Assembly (NCBI GenBank): GCA_001780985.1
Contig: MFJV01000001.1
Span: 581,321-629,465, forward strand
Reading direction: 5' to 3'
Origin: Candidatus Gottesmanbacteria bacterium RIFCSPLOWO2_01_FULL_43_11b
GTDB taxonomy: Bacteria; Patescibacteriota; Microgenomatia; UBA10105; UBA927
DNA: 48,145 bases
Below the pieces are notes generated by a model. That model had not been told where the DNA came from, did not search any database, and saw only the letters and a list, made by a program, of their open reading frames with translations. The position numbers were made by a program, and so were the translations under genes. Shown piece after piece: positions 9,014-17,028 of the stretch (position 1 is the stretch's first letter; each line of letters starts with the position of its first letter).

Positions 9014-9193
9014 ATGAAAAAATCGAAAAAACCAATGCTTTGGTTACCGATTGACAGTCGGTTGTTTCTTCCTCTTTTTTCATTCGGTCACGTAAGAGGA
9101 TTTGCGCGGTTTTTTCTTTTTATTGAAATTCTCTTATCAATCCTCGTTGTTCTTGGTACATTCCTCCTTTTTGCAATAACTGCGATTTCTTAG
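9014..9193 (+). CDS. small membrane protein, 59 residues (not in ORF track)
   Basis: The frame from ATG 9014 to TAG 9193 encodes 59 residues, just under the track cut-off. It begins with a lysine-rich MKKSKKPMLW and ends in a long hydrophobic helix (IEILLSILVVLGTFLLFA), so it looks like a single-pass or hairpin membrane protein with its N-terminus inside. A perfect TATAAT lies 8 bases before the start. It exactly fills the gap between the divergent FemAB gene and the end of the UvrD gene, overlapping the latter by four bases. I do not recognise a family. Its promoter and composition make it a likely real gene. Confidence 0.6.
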   Translation: MKKSKKPMLWLPIDSRLFLPLFSFGHVRGFARFFLFIEILLSILVVLGTFLLFAITAIS

Positions 9194-11019
9194 AGTAAAA
9201 AATCGTCTTCATGAAAACCTCGGGAAGGATCAAGAGATACCTGGAGATCTAGCACGTGCTGGGGGATATCGGCAACAAAGCGGGAAATCATATTTGTCGT
9301 CCGAGTGCCGAAGAATAGTCGCCGGTTGGCATACGTTAGATATAGCTTGTCTTTTGCGCGAGTTATCCCCACGTAACACAGCCTTCGTTCCTCCTCCAAT
9401 TCATCGCGTTCCATAAGAGACCGACTGTGCGGAAAAATTCCTTCTTCCATGCCGACGATAAAGACGGTTGGGAATTCTAACCCCTTGGCAGCATGAAGAG
9501 TCATAAGCGTAACCGCTCCTTGGCTTCGTGATCGAGGAGTTTCTTCTTTTTCCACGAGCGCAACGTTTTCTAAAAACTCATCAAGCTCGGGAAATTCTGT
9601 GGCAACAGACCGCAATTCTTTAATGTTTTCAAGTCGATACGCTTCTTCTTCAATATTGGCATCATAGAGTTCAAGATATTTTGTCACATCAAGAATTCGA
9701 TCGAGGAGTGTGAGTGTGTCAAATTCGATGAGTTTTACATCTCGAGAAACTTTTTGTGCAAAGTCAAGAAAGCGGTCACGTCTGCCTTTACCAAGTTTTT
9801 CAACACGTTTGTAAGAGACAAGGTCTTTGGGGTGTGCGATGAGACGAAGGTAGGCGAGCACGTCTTTAATTTCTTTTCGTTCATAAAATCGTGTTCCTCC
9901 GACGAGAATGTAGGGTACTCCCGCATGAAGGAATGCCTCCTCAAGTACTCGTGATTGTGCATTTGTTCGGTAAAGGACTGCAAAGTCATTGTACGATTTT
10001 CCCGATTGAAGAATTGTTTGAATAATAAACGTTGCTTCATCTTGTTCGTTTCGGGCTTCATAGAGAAGGATACGGTCGCCGCCTTTTTTATCGGTCCAGA
10101 GTTTGAGTATTGGGTGCGATGTGTTTTTGGATATGACCCCGTGTGCTGCATCTAAGATAGTCTGTGTGGAACGGTAATTTTGTTCAAGATGAAAAATTGG
10201 AGCAGCAGGGAAATCCTTTTTAAAAAGCATAATGTTTCGAAAATCAGCACCGCGCCATCGGTAGATACTTTGTGATGCATCGCCAACGACACACAAGTTT
10301 TTATGCCTTCCTGAAAACAACTTAGTGAGCACGTACTGGGCTTTGTTGGTGTCTTGGTATTCATCAACAAGTACGTAGTGATACCGTTGTTGATATTTTC
10401 CAAGAACAGTAGGTTCTTTGTTAAATAGCTCGACCGTTTTCATAAGCAAATCATCAAAATCAAGCGCTTCATTGTCTCGTAATAATTTTTGATAGCCGAG
10501 GTATACGCGCGCAACCGTTTCTTGAAAGTGACCTCTCGCATACTGCGGGTACTCTGTAGCACTAATGAGTTCATTTTTGGCTTGAGAGATAGTTCCCAGA
10601 ACGGCACCAGGGTTGAAGTTTTTTACGGAAATATCGAGTTTTTTCATAACTTCTTTTATGGTGTCGAGACTATCCTGTTCATCGTAGATAAGGAAATTTG
10701 GGGGAATGCCGATGGAGCCTCCTTCGATACGGAGAATTTTAACGCACAAGGAATGAAACGTACCTGCAAACGGAATATCCGTGGTACCGATCAATTTTTT
10801 GATCCGCTCTTTCATCTCATTTGCTGCTTTATTAGTAAATGTGACCATAAGAATGTTATGTGGGGATACCTTTTTGGTTGCGATAAGATAGGCGACACGG
10901 TAGGTGAGTACCCGCGTTTTGCCCGACCCGGCTCCGGCAAGGATGAGCACGGGGCCATCGGTACGTATAACTGCCGCCTGTTGGTTTTTATTTAAGTCAT
11001 TGAGAAGATCGGAAGACAT
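9190..11019 (-). CDS. UvrD/PcrA-type DNA helicase
   Basis: The ORF is listed from 11058. I prefer the ATG at 11019 (MSSDLLNDLNKNQQ) because it gives the normal N-terminal Q-motif. The upstream alternative would run through the divergent tpiA start. The ~609 residues carry Walker A GAGSGKTRV, DEYQDTNKAQY, QSIYRWRGA, EQNYRST, TLHAAKGLEFP and EERRLCYVGITRAK. It is shorter than typical PcrA/UvrD (about 720) because the C-terminal tail is missing. The expected role is 3'-5' unwinding in nucleotide excision or mismatch repair and fork rescue. It is separate from the nuclease-fused paralogue at 4393. Confidence 0.88.
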   Translation of the reverse strand: MSSDLLNDLNKNQQAAVIRTDGPVLILAGAGSGKTRVLTYRVAYLIATKKVSPHNILMVTFTNKAANEMKERIKKLIGTTDIPFAGTFHSLCVKILRIEGGSIGIPPNFLIYDEQDSLDTIKEVMKKLDISVKNFNPGAVLGTISQAKNELISATEYPQYARGHFQETVARVYLGYQKLLRDNEALDFDDLLMKTVELFNKEPTVLGKYQQRYHYVLVDEYQDTNKAQYVLTKLFSGRHKNLCVVGDASQSIYRWRGADFRNIMLFKKDFPAAPIFHLEQNYRSTQTILDAAHGVISKNTSHPILKLWTDKKGGDRILLYEARNEQDEATFIIQTILQSGKSYNDFAVLYRTNAQSRVLEEAFLHAGVPYILVGGTRFYERKEIKDVLAYLRLIAHPKDLVSYKRVEKLGKGRRDRFLDFAQKVSRDVKLIEFDTLTLLDRILDVTKYLELYDANIEEEAYRLENIKELRSVATEFPELDEFLENVALVEKEETPRSRSQGAVTLMTLHAAKGLEFPTVFIVGMEEGIFPHSRSLMERDELEEERRLCYVGITRAKDKLYLTYANRRLFFGTRTTNMISRFVADIPQHVLDLQVSLDPSRGFHEDDFLL

Positions 11020-11029
11020 AACATATAAT
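11000..11029 (+). promoter_or_regulatory. tpiA promoter
   Basis: TTGAGA (11000-11005), an 18-base spacer and TATAAT (11024-11029) lie 9 bases before the tpiA ATG, inside the start region of the divergent helicase gene. The message would be leaderless or nearly so. Confidence 0.6.
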
Positions 11030-11038
11030 CTTAGCATA

Positions 11039-11746
11039 ATGAAAAAACTCATAATCATCGGAAACTGGAAAAGTTATAAAGGAATCAGTGATGCAAATGC
11101 ATGGTTTGATGCGTTTTCTAGGCTTTTCAGTGAAAAAAACCACCAATGGACAGATATTACGGTGGTGTTATGTCCGCCGTATACGCTTCTGCCGCTATCT
11201 CAGCAGCGCATAGAAAAAGACCATTTGCCGCTTGCCTTAGGGGGGCAGGACGTGTCGGCCTTCGATGAAGGTGCCCATACAGGAGAGATCAATACGCATC
11301 AACTAGCAGAATTTGCTACATGGACTATTATCGGGCATTCGGAACGACGCAGAGATCTTGGAGAGACAGACGTCTTACTTTTTCAAAAAGTAGAAAAGGC
11401 AAAAAAACAAGGGCTTCGTGTTGTTTACTGCCTACAGAATGAAGTAGTTGAGGCGCCAAAGGGCGTTGATGTGATTGCCTATGAACCGCCATGGGCGATT
11501 AGTAGCGTGAGCGGGGGAGTCCCGCAGAACCCGGAAAGCGCCAACCGCGTCTGTGAGAAAATCGTTCAGAAATATCCGGGGATTCCGGTCATCTACGGCG
11601 GAAGTGTTACGTTAGACAACGTCGCTTCTTTTGTAAGTCAGGAACATATTTGGGGTGTACTCCCTGGCAATGCAAGTCTCGATGCAGACAAATTTTATTC
11701 TCTCATTGATCATGCAACCCAAAGTCAAACGCATCTACTTACCTAA
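11039..11746 (+). CDS. tpiA: triosephosphate isomerase
   Basis: The ORF is listed from 10904, but the enzyme begins at ATG 11039 (MKKLIIIGNWKSYKG), directly behind its promoter. The catalytic lysine is in GNWKSYK, the histidine in IIGHSERRR and the glutamate in AYEPPWAI. The phosphate-binding GGSV loop is near the end. At 235 residues it is about 15 shorter than usual. It interconverts dihydroxyacetone phosphate and glyceraldehyde 3-phosphate in glycolysis. The end of the gene overlaps the LCP gene start by 35 bases, suggesting co-transcription. Confidence 0.93.
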   Translation: MKKLIIIGNWKSYKGISDANAWFDAFSRLFSEKNHQWTDITVVLCPPYTLLPLSQQRIEKDHLPLALGGQDVSAFDEGAHTGEINTHQLAEFATWTIIGHSERRRDLGETDVLLFQKVEKAKKQGLRVVYCLQNEVVEAPKGVDVIAYEPPWAISSVSGGVPQNPESANRVCEKIVQKYPGIPVIYGGSVTLDNVASFVSQEHIWGVLPGNASLDADKFYSLIDHATQSQTHLLT

Positions 11747-12767
11747 ACTAAAGTTCTATTTCTCCGTTTTCTTTTTTGCGGTAGCTATTGCCGTGCTAGC
11801 AAAAGGAGTACTGTGGATGTTTTCATTTTCCCAAGCAACTGGTTTAACGCCAACAACCCTCATTAACCTTGTATTTGGTGGTGGTACACAATTAAAAACT
11901 CAGGATAATCGCACGAATATTCTTTTACTAGGAATTGGTGGAGGTGAGCACCCTGGCGCTGATTTAACAGACACAATGATGGTGCTTTCACTCGGGAAAC
12001 GCTTGGCACTTATATCAATTCCTCGTGATATATGGTCTGATACACTCAAGGACAAAGTAAATAGTGCATACCACTATGGAGAAGAAAAGTCCCGCGAAGC
12101 GGGATCCCGCTCCGCGGGAAAAAAGGGAGGCCTCATCCTTTCAAAAGCAATTGTCGAGGACGTGATAGGACTCCCAATACATTACAGTCTTGTTATTGAT
12201 TTTTCAGGATTTACAGAGATTATTGATTTTGCTGGAGGTGTAACATTTAACGTTTTACACGGATTTACAGACAAAGAGTTTCCCATCGAAGGAAAAGAAG
12301 ATGATTCATGTGGCGGTGACCCTACGTTTGCTTGCCGTTACGAGGTAGTGCATTTTGACTCAGGCGTGCAAACTGTGGATGGAAAACGCGCATTGCAATA
12401 CGTACGTAGCAGACAAGCAGCGGGTGAAGAGGGAAGTGATTTTGCCAGAGCCAGAAGGCAGCAAGAGATACTTGTTGCTCTCAAAGAAAAGCTTTTAAGA
12501 CCAGGTGTATGGCTTTCTCCAACTCGAGCTAAAACGTTGATTGCAGCACTCGAGAAAGCAACGGATACAGATATGAACATTGGTGAATTTCTTACTGTCG
12601 GAAAAGCAATTGCGGAAGTTAATGAGGAGGATATTCAAAGAATTTCACTTGATGATCTTCTCTATACACCACCAGCGATTTGGTACGGCCGGTACGTGCT
12701 TCTTCCCAAAGAGGATTTTGAGTCTATCCACGAGTACGTATTGAAAGAGTTAGAAAGCGAGCCCTAA
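11712..12767 (+). CDS. LytR-CpsA-Psr (LCP) family glycopolymer transferase
   Basis: The ORF is listed from 11655. The ATG at 11712 (MQPKVKRIYLPK) gives a short basic cytoplasmic tail followed by a membrane anchor (FYFSVFFFAVAIAVLAKGV). The LCP domain follows, with NILLLGIGGGEH, SIPRDIW, NSAYHYG and YVRSRQ...FARARRQQ, the arginine-rich pyrophosphate-binding elements. LCP proteins transfer lipid-linked glycopolymers to peptidoglycan at the outer membrane face. After NSAYHYGEEK there is an odd in-frame palindromic insert at 12090-12119 that adds about ten residues (SREAGSRSAG) to a surface loop. Confidence 0.87.
   Translation: MQPKVKRIYLPKLKFYFSVFFFAVAIAVLAKGVLWMFSFSQATGLTPTTLINLVFGGGTQLKTQDNRTNILLLGIGGGEHPGADLTDTMMVLSLGKRLALISIPRDIWSDTLKDKVNSAYHYGEEKSREAGSRSAGKKGGLILSKAIVEDVIGLPIHYSLVIDFSGFTEIIDFAGGVTFNVLHGFTDKEFPIEGKEDDSCGGDPTFACRYEVVHFDSGVQTVDGKRALQYVRSRQAAGEEGSDFARARRQQEILVALKEKLLRPGVWLSPTRAKTLIAALEKATDTDMNIGEFLTVGKAIAEVNEEDIQRISLDDLLYTPPAIWYGRYVLLPKEDFESIHEYVLKELESEP
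12090..12119. repeat. in-frame tandem palindrome inside the LCP gene
   Basis: These 30 bases are two hairpins side by side, TCCCGC-GAA-GCGGGA and TCCCGC-TCC-GCGGGA, joined as GGATCC. The stretch is far more G+C-rich than its surroundings and keeps the frame. The dnaK insert at 25806 has the same 6-3-6 plus 6-3-6 plan. Confidence 0.85.
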
Positions 12768-13214
12768 GAGAAGTAAAAGTATTCCTCCGGCAATAATCGA
12801 CGCTCCTAAAACACTCGGTCCAGTTCCAGCAACAGGTACTTGGGGGGTGGCGGGTGTCGGTGTGGGAGTAGGCGTCGGAACACCAGGAGGGAGAGTGGGC
12901 GTTGGTGTTGCGGTTGTGCCGGTGGTTGGCGTAGGCGTGGGCGTTGCAGTTGGTCCAGGCGTCGGGGTTGGCGTGGGCGTTGCAGTTGGTGTCGGTGTGA
13001 CTTCTCCTGTGGGAGTTGGCGTAGGAGTGGTAGCAGCAAATGCAAGGGTTAGTTTACATGCTGGTTCGGCAGCTTTCGGTTTTGCCTGGGGAACAGTGGG
13101 AGCGACTGGTTCAAGTTCTGTGAGTTGTTGAGATGTGAGATAAGCAATTAAACCGAGACCTATGGTGGCAAAAGTAAGGAGAATTAAGTACCAATATTTC
13201 TTGAATAATCTCAT
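12750..13214 (-). CDS. Thr-Pro-rich surface protein with sorting-like C-terminus
   Basis: The protein has 154 residues. A basic start and one membrane segment (WYLILLTFATIGLGLIAYL) are followed by a region with two cysteine/alanine patches and then about 70 residues of Thr-Pro repeats, which would form an extended rod. The C-terminus reads VPVAGTGPS and then a hydrophobic helix, similar to an LPXTG-like sorting signal but without the usual basic tail. It is the last gene of the minus-strand pilN-pilO operon and overlaps the convergent LCP gene by 18 bases. It is probably a cell-surface spacer or stalk protein. No enzymatic domain is visible. Confidence 0.7.
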   Translation of the reverse strand: MRLFKKYWYLILLTFATIGLGLIAYLTSQQLTELEPVAPTVPQAKPKAAEPACKLTLAFAATTPTPTPTGEVTPTPTATPTPTPTPGPTATPTPTPTTGTTATPTPTLPPGVPTPTPTPTPATPQVPVAGTGPSVLGASIIAGGILLLLLGLAF

Positions 13215-13217
13215 ATG

Positions 13218-14348
13218 TTAGTGCCAGTTATTATCAGTTCCCAAAATTTCCCCTTCAATATCAATTTTGTTATTGACAATTGAGCCTTCAAGAATAGTAA
13301 AGTCGAGTGTGTATTCGTCGCTCGCATTTTTTGTTGAGGTTTCCGTCCATGCGGCGCCATTAGTTCTAATCCTAGCTTTTGTCGCAAGACCACCTTTAAC
13401 AGCGATTACTATTTGATCGTTCACACTGAGAGAGCTGACGTCACTGATCACCTGTCCGTCTTTATAGACTTTAATTTGATTACACTGCGGAGTAGCCCCA
13501 CCGTCCCCATCCCCGTCTCCTCCTCCATTGCCTCCACCACCACCTCCTCCACCTTGCTGATCATCACCAGCGCCAATTTTGCAGCAGTCGTTATCGCTAC
13601 AGGGGTAGTATCCAGGTTTACACCCTCTTCCCATTGAATTATCCCAGTTCGTACACTCTGCCGACCGGCTAGTGGCGCCTTTACAGTTTTGATCCGTGCC
13701 GACAACAGTATCAATTGTGCCTGGCAAAATATAGTCGCCGGCAACACAGTCAGATACATACTTATTTCCACAATCCAAGACAGTACCACCAGTGCCACTC
13801 TCATCACCTCCGCTAGTACTTGTGTCGTCTGTTCCTCCGCCGCTACCTGGAGGGGTCCATCCTAAATCTTCAGCCACATCTCGATCCTTTTTGCCAGTGT
13901 CCATTGATCTATCGTAGATGATACCTCCAGTCTTGGTTTGCGAAACCGAGCAGTCGTCCGTTACACACTCCCTCGCTTGACTTCGAATGTCGGCAATTTG
14001 TTGACGTTTGCTGTTATAGAAAACACCCAGAGGAATAGTCGCTCCTAAAAGAAGTATTGTGACAACCGCTGCAAGCACACTTCCTTTCCCTGATTTTTTG
14101 GGTGAGGTGACCGCAATTTCTTCTTTCGGTGGTTCAGGGGTGGGTGGCGTCGGTGCGTTGAGAATGTTGTCGACCATTTTTTGTTTTTCCGCAGGTACCT
14201 CCTCGGGTTGTGGAGGGGGCGGCGGACCTGATGGAATAGGAGTAGGCGGTTCAACAGGGGGCGGCGGCGGCGGCGGCGGCGTAGTTCCTGCCTGTTTTGC
14301 AGCATCGTCAATAATTTTTTGCGGATCAGTACTTTGTGTGTCTTCCAT
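13218..14348 (-). CDS. Pro-rich, Cys-rich membrane-anchored surface protein
   Basis: The protein has 376 residues. The first ~95 are disordered and proline-rich, including a run of eight prolines. A membrane helix (SVLAAVVTILLLGATIPLGVF) follows, then a cysteine-rich region with about a dozen cysteines (CGNKYVSDC, GCKPGYYPCSDNDCC), a Gly/Asp linker and a C-terminal beta-rich domain of about 110 residues. With the N-terminus inside, the cysteine region would lie outside and form disulphides. It is separated from the next gene by only three bases. The poly-proline run would need EF-P for smooth translation. I do not recognise the domains. Confidence 0.7.
   Translation of the reverse strand: MEDTQSTDPQKIIDDAAKQAGTTPPPPPPPPVEPPTPIPSGPPPPPQPEEVPAEKQKMVDNILNAPTPPTPEPPKEEIAVTSPKKSGKGSVLAAVVTILLLGATIPLGVFYNSKRQQIADIRSQARECVTDDCSVSQTKTGGIIYDRSMDTGKKDRDVAEDLGWTPPGSGGGTDDTSTSGGDESGTGGTVLDCGNKYVSDCVAGDYILPGTIDTVVGTDQNCKGATSRSAECTNWDNSMGRGCKPGYYPCSDNDCCKIGAGDDQQGGGGGGGGNGGGDGDGDGGATPQCNQIKVYKDGQVISDVSSLSVNDQIVIAVKGGLATKARIRTNGAAWTETSTKNASDEYTLDFTILEGSIVNNKIDIEGEILGTDNNWH
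14259..14280. repeat. (GGC)n microsatellite coding for poly-proline
   Basis: Seven consecutive GGC units on the plus strand encode the run of prolines in the minus-strand surface protein. The tract is prone to slippage, but each unit change preserves the frame. Confidence 0.8.
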
Positions 14349-14370
14349 TATTTCCCTCTCTCTATCTAGC

Positions 14371-15612
14371 TTAGAGGAGATAGGTACGGTACGTCAAGCC
14401 GACGATGAGAAGGCTAGACCCCATAATAAGCAAAAGAAGAAGCGGTAAACTATTGCCACTCTCAGGCATCTGTTCTCCGGCAAGCGTTGAGGTGGGGGTG
14501 GGAGTGAGACTTGGCGTTAATGTTGCCGATGGGGTTGCATCACCCAAGACTTGTGTTCCGCTTTTAAGAATTTCAAACGCGTGCGTTATGGCAATGGATT
14601 TTCCATTTTCATCTTCTGTCGTCATTGTTACGCTCTGGAGTCCGGGAGAAAGCGGTACGCTCGGCGTATATCGCCAGATGCCGTCTTGCCCAACAACCAC
14701 GGTACCACCGGTAGGTTTCGTGATTCCGAGTGTTATACTCACGCGTTTTCCGGTAATTCCGGTTCCTTGAATAAGCGGCAGTGTTGTGGCGATCGATGCT
14801 CCTTCAATTGGTTTGGTAAGGGAAACAATATTGGTCGTTGATGTGCCCGCAACTGCTCCTATTTGCGCATTGGCTTGTTGCTTTCTGAAATCATATGTTT
14901 TTCCTATTTGCATTTCTGGAACAGGCGAATCATTGAGACTGTCGGTTGTGGCAAATGACTCTCCGTTTTCAAAACGAACGACGAGTTGCTCTGTTACCCT
15001 TTCTTGAAAGGGGAGGTATGCGCTTAAATCTTCATTGCGTACAAGATTTAGAGGGATAAGCCATGAGCCGGACTCCGTTACAAGGGTCGACATTTTTTGT
15101 CCGTCAAGAAGTGTAAGGTAGACAATAGCGCCCTGAGCTGGCTGCCCGTTTGGAGTGACAACAGAGCCATATGCCGGTTCAAAAGCGCTCGTTACACCGC
15201 CAAGTAATGGGCCTGTTTGAATCTTATATGGTGTTCCGTTTTGGGTGTACGGTTTTCCATCGGAAAGTATAGTTGTTTCATACAATGTTTCCGGAACTCC
15301 TGATCGGAACGTGACACTGTGCGTTGTATTTTTACCCAATTTTCCTGTTGTATCGCGTTCATCAAAAATCACCTGAGATCTAGTAGTGTCGCTACCGACG
15401 CGAATTGCACCGGTTGCCGCACTTTCTGTTATCCATGAAACGGTAAAGGAAGTGTCGGAAACATTCGTTATCTCTACAGAAGTCGGAGTACTGCTCACAG
15501 ACGCCTGACTCGGTAGTCGAATGACGCGTTCAAAAAAATACGCAAATCCTCCGACAAAAATGGCGAGAAAGAGTATGCCAACGAGTGTTGGGAATTTTAC
15601 CGGGAAACGCAT
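14371..15612 (-). CDS. surface protein with FnIII-like and Ig-like domains and sorting-like C-terminus
   Basis: The protein has 413 residues. An N-terminal membrane helix (VGILFLAIFVGGFAYFF) is followed by a fibronectin III-like domain (EITNVSDTSFTVSWITE). A carboxypeptidase-regulatory-like beta domain (GSVVTPNGQPAQGAIVYLT) comes next, and a bacterial Ig-like domain (GQDGIWRYTPSVPLSPG) precedes the end. The end reads MPESGNS, a leucine-rich helix and YRTYLL, like an LPXTG-type signal. Such proteins usually serve as adhesins or scaffold parts. It lies in the pilN-pilO operon, four bases from the preceding small gene. No sortase gene is in the window. Confidence 0.75.
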   Translation of the reverse strand: MRFPVKFPTLVGILFLAIFVGGFAYFFERVIRLPSQASVSSTPTSVEITNVSDTSFTVSWITESAATGAIRVGSDTTRSQVIFDERDTTGKLGKNTTHSVTFRSGVPETLYETTILSDGKPYTQNGTPYKIQTGPLLGGVTSAFEPAYGSVVTPNGQPAQGAIVYLTLLDGQKMSTLVTESGSWLIPLNLVRNEDLSAYLPFQERVTEQLVVRFENGESFATTDSLNDSPVPEMQIGKTYDFRKQQANAQIGAVAGTSTTNIVSLTKPIEGASIATTLPLIQGTGITGKRVSITLGITKPTGGTVVVGQDGIWRYTPSVPLSPGLQSVTMTTEDENGKSIAITHAFEILKSGTQVLGDATPSATLTPSLTPTPTSTLAGEQMPESGNSLPLLLLLIMGSSLLIVGLTYRTYLL

Positions 15613-15615
15613 AGG

Positions 15616-15807
15616 TTATAATGAACGCTTCTCAAGCGATTCAAAGACATCGGTTTCAAGAGTTGGCGAAAGCGGGACGAGAATTTTTGATACCGTTGCA
15701 GGAACAGTACTGGTTTTTGTGGTTTTGATAAGTTCAAAGAAAATCCAGAACGAGACGGTAAATAAAGTAAAGAGAGAAATAAGAAGTAAGTCGCGTTCAT
15801 TGTCCAT
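15616..15807 (-). CDS. small membrane protein in the pil operon
   Basis: The 63 residues have one membrane helix near the N-terminus (LLLISLFTLFTVSFWIFFELI) followed by a 40-residue extracytoplasmic tail. The gene fits tightly between pilO (four bases) and the FnIII-like gene (three bases) on the same strand. The overlapping 67-residue ORF in another frame has no such fit and is a shadow. Its position after pilO recalls pilP, but no similarity to PilP is visible. The function is unknown. Confidence 0.6.
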   Translation of the reverse strand: MDNERDLLLISLFTLFTVSFWIFFELIKTTKTSTVPATVSKILVPLSPTLETDVFESLEKRSL

Positions 15808-15811
15808 GGTA

Positions 15812-16447
15812 TTAATTTTGGTAGTACGTTGTTAATTGTAAAACAAGTTGTAATCCGATGCTACCAGGAAGAGTGCTTTCTGCTATTTCTGATGACGGAG
15901 TAAAGTTAATGGAATCAATCGTCAGGATTCTCTGGAGGGAAAGAATTCCGTCAATAAAGGTTTTAAGATTACCATAGGAATCATTGACAACGACTGTTAG
16001 CGGGTAGGGTGAAGAATTTTTTTGGGGAGATGCACTTGCTGTGGCCTCTTCTCCGGTGAGAGGAACAGATGAAATTTGAATCGAGGACGCCGATGCAACG
16101 GTTGAGGCCGCAAGGTTGCGAAGTGAAAGTGCAAGTTCTACAGGTTGTGCTGTTTGAGGTATGGCAGCAAAGACGAGATCCAGCCGTTCTCCTGCCGCTT
16201 CATACGAGGCCTGACTCTCAATGAGTGCAGAAATTTTGTCCTCCATTTGTTTGTTGACCGTTGTTTTATCCGCAATTTCTCTCCGTAAAAAAAGAATGGT
16301 ACGGACAGTCGGGAGTATTGCATAGAGACCAAAAAGAGAAGCAGCCAGGAATGAAAATATTGTCGCAGAGTATGCTTTAACCTGCGGCTTTTCTGTCGCA
16401 ACTTTGAATTGTTGTATATATTTTTGCGATTGTGAAAGTTGAGTCAT
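15812..16447 (-). CDS. pilO: PilO-like type IV pilus assembly protein
   Basis: The 211 residues comprise a short cytoplasmic start, one membrane helix (YSATIFSFLAASLFGLYAILP), a coiled-coil stretch and a C-terminal ferredoxin-like domain (PLTVVVNDSYGNLKTFIDGILSLQRILTIDSINF). This is the PilO layout. PilO pairs with PilN to form the periplasmic alignment ring of the type IV pilus. The gene follows the pilN-like gene by five bases on the same strand. The identification rests on topology, the C-terminal pattern and the neighbour, because sequence identity in this family is low. Confidence 0.72.
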   Translation of the reverse strand: MTQLSQSQKYIQQFKVATEKPQVKAYSATIFSFLAASLFGLYAILPTVRTILFLRREIADKTTVNKQMEDKISALIESQASYEAAGERLDLVFAAIPQTAQPVELALSLRNLAASTVASASSIQISSVPLTGEEATASASPQKNSSPYPLTVVVNDSYGNLKTFIDGILSLQRILTIDSINFTPSSEIAESTLPGSIGLQLVLQLTTYYQN

Positions 16448-16452
16448 AGTAA

Positions 16453-17010
16453 TCAGCGTTTTTTCCCTGCCTGAGGAAAAGTTGCAACAAACTGAAACTC
16501 TATCCCGGTAAGCGGACCTTTTTGAATATCGGACACTTCTGCATTTTGTGTGTATGAACTTTGATTGATGCTGGATAAAAATTGAGAAAAGCCTGCAGTC
16601 GTCAGTGCCAAAGCTCTTGCGTTCATACCATCATTATTAAGCGCGAGTGTTTCAAAGTAGACACCGGGAGGGAGGAGTCGTTGAAGCTCTTCGAGAACAT
16701 CACGTAAAACACCTTGACTGTTGAGCAATGTTTTTATCATGACCATCCGCTCTTGGAGATTTCGAAATTCGGACTCAAAATCACTGTTTGCCTCAATGAT
16801 CGCTTGTTTTTGCGCAATTTCTTCATTGAGATCAGTAAGCTTTCTATCAAGGCTGAAACGGGAAATGAACGCAAGAAGTACGATGATCTCTGTGGTTATC
16901 ATGATGTACCGGCCATAGGTTGTTGCCCAGGTAAGGATGCGTCCCCACGGAGAATGTTCGAGATCTCCTTCGCCGAGTAGATTGATGGTGGGAGAAGTTT
17001 TGGCAGGCAT
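16453..17010 (-). CDS. pilN: PilN-like type IV pilus assembly protein
   Basis: The 185 residues begin with a short cytoplasmic segment containing INLLGEGD, close to the conserved INLLP-type motif by which PilN contacts PilM. One membrane helix, a coiled coil (LTDLNEEIAQKQAIIEANSD) and a ferredoxin-like end (LPPGVYFETLALNNDGMNARALA) follow. PilN dimerises with PilO in the pilus alignment complex. It is first in the minus-strand operon. A TATACT lies six bases before its ATG, implying a leaderless transcript. No pilM, pilB or pilin gene is in the window. Confidence 0.75.
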   Translation of the reverse strand: MPAKTSPTINLLGEGDLEHSPWGRILTWATTYGRYIMITTEIIVLLAFISRFSLDRKLTDLNEEIAQKQAIIEANSDFESEFRNLQERMVMIKTLLNSQGVLRDVLEELQRLLPPGVYFETLALNNDGMNARALALTTAGFSQFLSSINQSSYTQNAEVSDIQKGPLTGIEFQFVATFPQAGKKR

Positions 17011-17016
17011 GATACT

Positions 17017-17022
17017 AGTATA
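17017..17022 (-). promoter_or_regulatory. -10 box of the pil operon
   Basis: The minus strand reads TATACT with a 6-base gap to the pilN ATG. A TTCTCA 17 bases further upstream, inside the 3' end of rpsT, may be a weak -35. Confidence 0.5.
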
Positions 17023-17028
17023 ACCCAG

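Noticed and set aside
10904-11038. N-terminal extension of the listed tpiA ORF
   Set aside because: It is antisense to the helicase gene. Family length and promoter place the start at 11039.
12840-13131. Plus-strand Gly/Val/Cys-rich ORFs (70 and 94 residues)
   Set aside because: They are mirror images of the Thr-Pro repeat gene on the minus strand; low-complexity DNA stays open in several frames.
15597-15800. 67-residue ORF overlapping the small pil-operon gene
   Set aside because: It overlaps the 63-residue ORF in another frame and lacks the tight spacing to its neighbours.
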